Assembly: GCA_963668545.1 (NCBI GenBank)
Contig: OY764868.1
Coordinates: forward strand, 1,922,001 to 1,986,000
Length of the DNA stretch: 64,000 bases
From: G963662265 sp963668545
Lineage (GTDB): Bacteria; Spirochaetota; Spirochaetia; CADAEX01
Direction: 5' to 3'
Positions 61,215 through 64,000 of this stretch are shown piece by piece (the stretch's first letter is position 1; each line of letters starts with the position of its first letter). Under the pieces are notes generated by a model, which was not told the origin of the DNA, ran no database searches, and saw nothing but the letters and a program-made list of their open reading frames with translations. The position numbers and the translations under genes were made by a program.

Positions 61215-63248
61215 ATGTCGCTCACAAGCATGCGAAATATTGGAATAATGGCTCATATTGATGCCGGAAAAACTACAACCACAGAAAGAATTCTTTTTTA
61301 TACAGGAAAAAGCCACAGGATCGGTGAAGTTGACAGCGGTAATGCAACTATGGACTGGATGGAGCAGGAACAGGACAGAGGTATTACTATAACATCAGCA
61401 GCTACAACATGTTTCTGGAACAAGTACAAGATTAATATTATTGATACCCCTGGTCATGTTGATTTTACAGCCGAAGTTGAAAGGGCATTAAGAGTCCTTG
61501 ACGGCGGTATTTCAATATTCTGTGCAGTTGGAGGCGTTGAACCGCAGTCGGAAACAGTCTGGCATCAGGCGGAAAAATACCATATACCGCGAATAGCTTT
61601 GATCAATAAAATGGACAGAATCGGAGCGGATTTCTTTGCAGTTGTGGATGAAATAAAAGATAAACTTGGAGGCAACCCTCTTCCTCTCAATATACCTATA
61701 GGAAGCGAAAGTAATTTCGAAGGGGTAATTGATATCCTCAATATGAAGGAAATCAGATGGGACCAGGAAACAAGCGGATCGGAAATGTCTGTATCAGAAA
61801 TACATGAAGAAAGAAAAGGACTTGCAGATTACTGGAGGGAAAACCTTCTTGACCAGGTTTCAGCATTTTCCGATGAAATAACAGACCTCTATCTTAACGG
61901 AGACGATGTCCCTCTTGATCTTATTAAGGAAACAATAAGAAAAGCAACAATCAGCAGCAAGCTTCTACCTGTATTTACAGGGGCTTCACTTAAAAACATC
62001 GGGGTACAGCCTGTTCTTGATGCTGTTATAGACTATCTCCCCTCTCCTTTGGATCTTAAACCAGCAGTTGGCCATCATTTCAAAAAAGGTGATGAAGTTG
62101 AGGTTCCATGCGACACATCAGCTTCCCCGCTCGCCCTTGTATTCAAGATACAGAATGACAAGGATGCAGGGACATACAGTTTTATAAGGGTCTATTCAGG
62201 AACTATAAAAAACGGTACATCAGTTCAGAATATAAACAAGGGAAAAAAGGAAAGGATAAACAGACTCCTTAGAATGCATTCAAACAGATCAGAGGCTGTT
62301 GATTCACTTTCCGCCGGTGATATTGGAGTAATTATAGGTCTTAAATTTTCCCAGACAGGAGATACTCTCGGAACAGACAAGTTCCCCGTTATTCTGGAAA
62401 AAATGGATTTTCCTGAACCTGTAATTTCCATTGCTATTGAGCCTAAAACAATCTCTGAAGGGGAAAAACTCAAGGATGTACTTGAGATCCTTTCAAAGGA
62501 AGATCCCACTTTCAAGATGAAGGAAAATGAAGATACAGGACAGCTGATTATCTCAGGTATGGGAGAACTTCACCTGGAAGTCCTTGTAACCAGGATGCTG
62601 AAGGAATTCAATGTCGAGGCAAATGTGGGAAATCCCCAGGTTTCATACAGAGAATCTGTCACAGCAGAAAATACTCATGTTGAAAAATTTCACAAGGTTG
62701 TTGCAGGTAATGAAAACAATGCGGAAATCACATTAAGTGTAAAACCGGCTTCTTCAAGAGGGGAAGGCAATTCACTTAACATGGATAAAATCAGCAAAAA
62801 AATTCCAAAGGAAATAATTGCAGCCATTGAAAGAGGTATTACAGGCAGCTTCACAGCAGGTATTCAGTTCGGATATCCTGTTGTTGATACTTCAGTTACA
62901 GTTGAAAATGTTGTTTATTCCGAAATCACTTCAACTGAATTCGCTTTTGAAGCTGCTTCCTCAATGGGATTTGATGCAGTATGCAGGAACGCGTCCCCGG
63001 TTCTTCTTGAACCGGTAATGACTGTGGATATTATGTGTCCCAAGGATTATGTTGGAGATGTAATAAGCCAGCTTACAATGAGGGGAGGTATTGTTGAAAG
63101 TCTTGAATCAAGGCCCGGATCAGAACATGTAAGAGCCCATGCCCCGCTTTCAAAGATGTTCGGATTTACCACACCCTTGAGAAGCTCTACTCAGGGAAGA
63201 GGGACATTTTCCATGGAATTCTCTCATTTTGCAAAAAAAGAGAATTAA
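61215..63248 (+). CDS. fusA: elongation factor G, spirochaete EF-G2 (spdEFG2-like) type
   Basis: 677 residues. G1 AHIDAGKTTTTERI, switch RGITITSAATT, DTPGHVDF and NKMDR are all intact; domain IV with GYPVVDTSVTVENVVY and domain V complete. The sequence resembles the second EF-G of spirochaetes (DWMEQEQDRG, GGISIFCAVGGVEPQ), thought to serve ribosome recycling more than translocation. GGGAG lies 6 bases before the ATG. The 240 bases upstream hold only a small CCTGA/TCAGG inverted repeat. Confidence 0.9.
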   Translation: MSLTSMRNIGIMAHIDAGKTTTTERILFYTGKSHRIGEVDSGNATMDWMEQEQDRGITITSAATTCFWNKYKINIIDTPGHVDFTAEVERALRVLDGGISIFCAVGGVEPQSETVWHQAEKYHIPRIALINKMDRIGADFFAVVDEIKDKLGGNPLPLNIPIGSESNFEGVIDILNMKEIRWDQETSGSEMSVSEIHEERKGLADYWRENLLDQVSAFSDEITDLYLNGDDVPLDLIKETIRKATISSKLLPVFTGASLKNIGVQPVLDAVIDYLPSPLDLKPAVGHHFKKGDEVEVPCDTSASPLALVFKIQNDKDAGTYSFIRVYSGTIKNGTSVQNINKGKKERINRLLRMHSNRSEAVDSLSAGDIGVIIGLKFSQTGDTLGTDKFPVILEKMDFPEPVISIAIEPKTISEGEKLKDVLEILSKEDPTFKMKENEDTGQLIISGMGELHLEVLVTRMLKEFNVEANVGNPQVSYRESVTAENTHVEKFHKVVAGNENNAEITLSVKPASSRGEGNSLNMDKISKKIPKEIIAAIERGITGSFTAGIQFGYPVVDTSVTVENVVYSEITSTEFAFEAASSMGFDAVCRNASPVLLEPVMTVDIMCPKDYVGDVISQLTMRGGIVESLESRPGSEHVRAHAPLSKMFGFTTPLRSSTQGRGTFSMEFSHFAKKEN

Positions 63249-63338
63249 TTGTTATAATATATTACAAAAAAAAGTAAAGATTTATTTCAATAAGCTCTTG
63301 TATAAAACCAATAAAATACGGTAATGTCGAGATTTTTT

Positions 63339-63367
63339 TTGACAACTCAGGGACTCAGTGCTATCAT
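63339..63367 (+). promoter_or_regulatory. promoter of second EF-G gene
   Basis: TTGACA (63339-63344), 17 bases, TATCAT (63362-63367). Leader ~26 bases with AGGAG. Confidence 0.65.
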
Positions 63368-63399
63368 TACGGAACAAGTTAATGATACAGGAGTCTTGT

Positions 63400-64000
63400 A
63401 TGAGTTTTACAACTGATGCTATTAAAAACACAGCCATTGCAGGGCATGTTGGGACCGGTAAAACAACACTTATCGAAAACATCCTTCTTGCGGGCGGAAA
63501 AATTTCCAAAGCTGAGCCGGTTGAAAGCGGAAAAACAGTCAGCGATTTCTCAGAAGAGGAAATTGAAAGAAATATCTCAATCCATTCATCATTATCCTAT
63601 ATTGAATGGAACAACAAAAAGCTTAATTTTATAGACACTCCGGGATCATCTGACTTTATTGGTGAGGTTGTTACAGGATTCAGGTCCTGTGAAAACGCAC
63701 TTCTAACAGTTAGTTCTGATACAGGAGTACAGATTGAAACAATAAAAATCTGGAGAAGGCTTGATAAAAGGAACATGCCGAGAATGGTTTTCCTTACAAA
63801 AGCTGAAAAAGAAAGAGCTAACTTTGAAAATGCATTCAATGATATCAAGGAAAAATTTGAAAAACCTCTTGTTCCGATTACTATTCCTATAGGAGACGGA
63901 GCAAATTTCAAGGGAATAATCAATCTTATTGAAAACAAAGCATACATGGTACCTGATACTCCCGGAAAGGAAACAGCTGTTGATATTCCGGCTGATATGA
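63400..64000 (+). CDS. EF-G-like GTPase, 3' end beyond window
   Basis: About 200 residues visible. G1 AGHVGTGKTTLIEN, G3 DTPGSSDFIGEVV (S-S in place of H-V). The expected NKxD guanine motif reads LTKAEKE, so T replaces N and E replaces D. This is an EF-G-related but diverged protein, probably the EF-G-II-like group of bacterial translation GTPases. Guanine specificity may be relaxed. AGGAG lies 6 bases before the ATG. Confidence 0.75.
   Translation, partial: MSFTTDAIKNTAIAGHVGTGKTTLIENILLAGGKISKAEPVESGKTVSDFSEEEIERNISIHSSLSYIEWNNKKLNFIDTPGSSDFIGEVVTGFRSCENALLTVSSDTGVQIETIKIWRRLDKRNMPRMVFLTKAEKERANFENAFNDIKEKFEKPLVPITIPIGDGANFKGIINLIENKAYMVPDTPGKETAVDIPADM

Noticed and set aside
1..64000. CRISPR arrays and rRNA genes
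   Set aside because: No regular repeat-spacer pattern and no rRNA sequence seen.

Overview
The window looks like a chromosomal segment of a spirochaete, probably a free-living or commensal anaerobe of the Spirochaetales/Treponematales. The pointers are a spiro-SPASM type radical SAM protein, an alanyl-tRNA synthetase that stops after the editing domain (the short form known in spirochaetes), a second FliG-like protein with a degenerate middle domain, two adjacent EF-G type GTPases, and a short HisG plus HisZ pair. DapL, a stand-alone rubrerythrin and histidine synthesis genes fit an anaerobe that makes its own amino acids. Core genes are moderately AT-rich; the stretch 36.7-46.2 kb is clearly richer in A+T.

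Layout. 1-4.1 kb (minus): a four-gene surface-sugar cluster. 4.3-6.8 kb: xseAB and two envelope proteins. 6.8-12 kb (plus): hisZ-hisG-hisB, then a small protein, a TPR protein and rlmN. 12-15.3 kb (minus): alaS and the FliG paralogue, each with its own promoter. 15.4-21.7 kb: a solute-binding protein, a large repeat lipoprotein and an SppA protease with an added N-terminal barrel-like domain. 21.9-27.6 kb: dapL, a structured intergenic region, a PEBP protein, a CHASE4-GGDEF cyclase, and a MerR regulator facing a MerR-type promoter in front of a diaminopentanoate dehydrogenase-like gene. 27.6-36.6 kb: envelope and redox genes, including a nitroreductase that keeps the substrate triad of iodotyrosine deiodinases, and a GGDEF-lrgA-lrgB operon.

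36.7-46.2 kb is an accessory region. It has small orphan genes, broken paralogues of two of them, an LpxR-like outer-membrane protein, 48-bp direct repeats, a possible 60-nt sRNA and a frameshifted tyrosine integrase next to tRNA-Gly(CCC). 46.3-60.9 kb (minus) is housekeeping: PASTA protein, fmt, def, priA, uracil-DNA glycosylase, adenine deaminase, an S1-repeat protein, a NYN-LOTUS protein and a folP-cdaA-cdaR-acpS-DUF2225-truA operon. 61-64 kb (plus) carries two EF-G type genes, the second cut by the window edge.

The most unexpected recurrent signal is in translation initiation. At least six genes have promoter hexamers placed so that transcription would begin at or within one or two bases of the ATG (leaderless mRNA), while many neighbours use strong Shine-Dalgarno sites.
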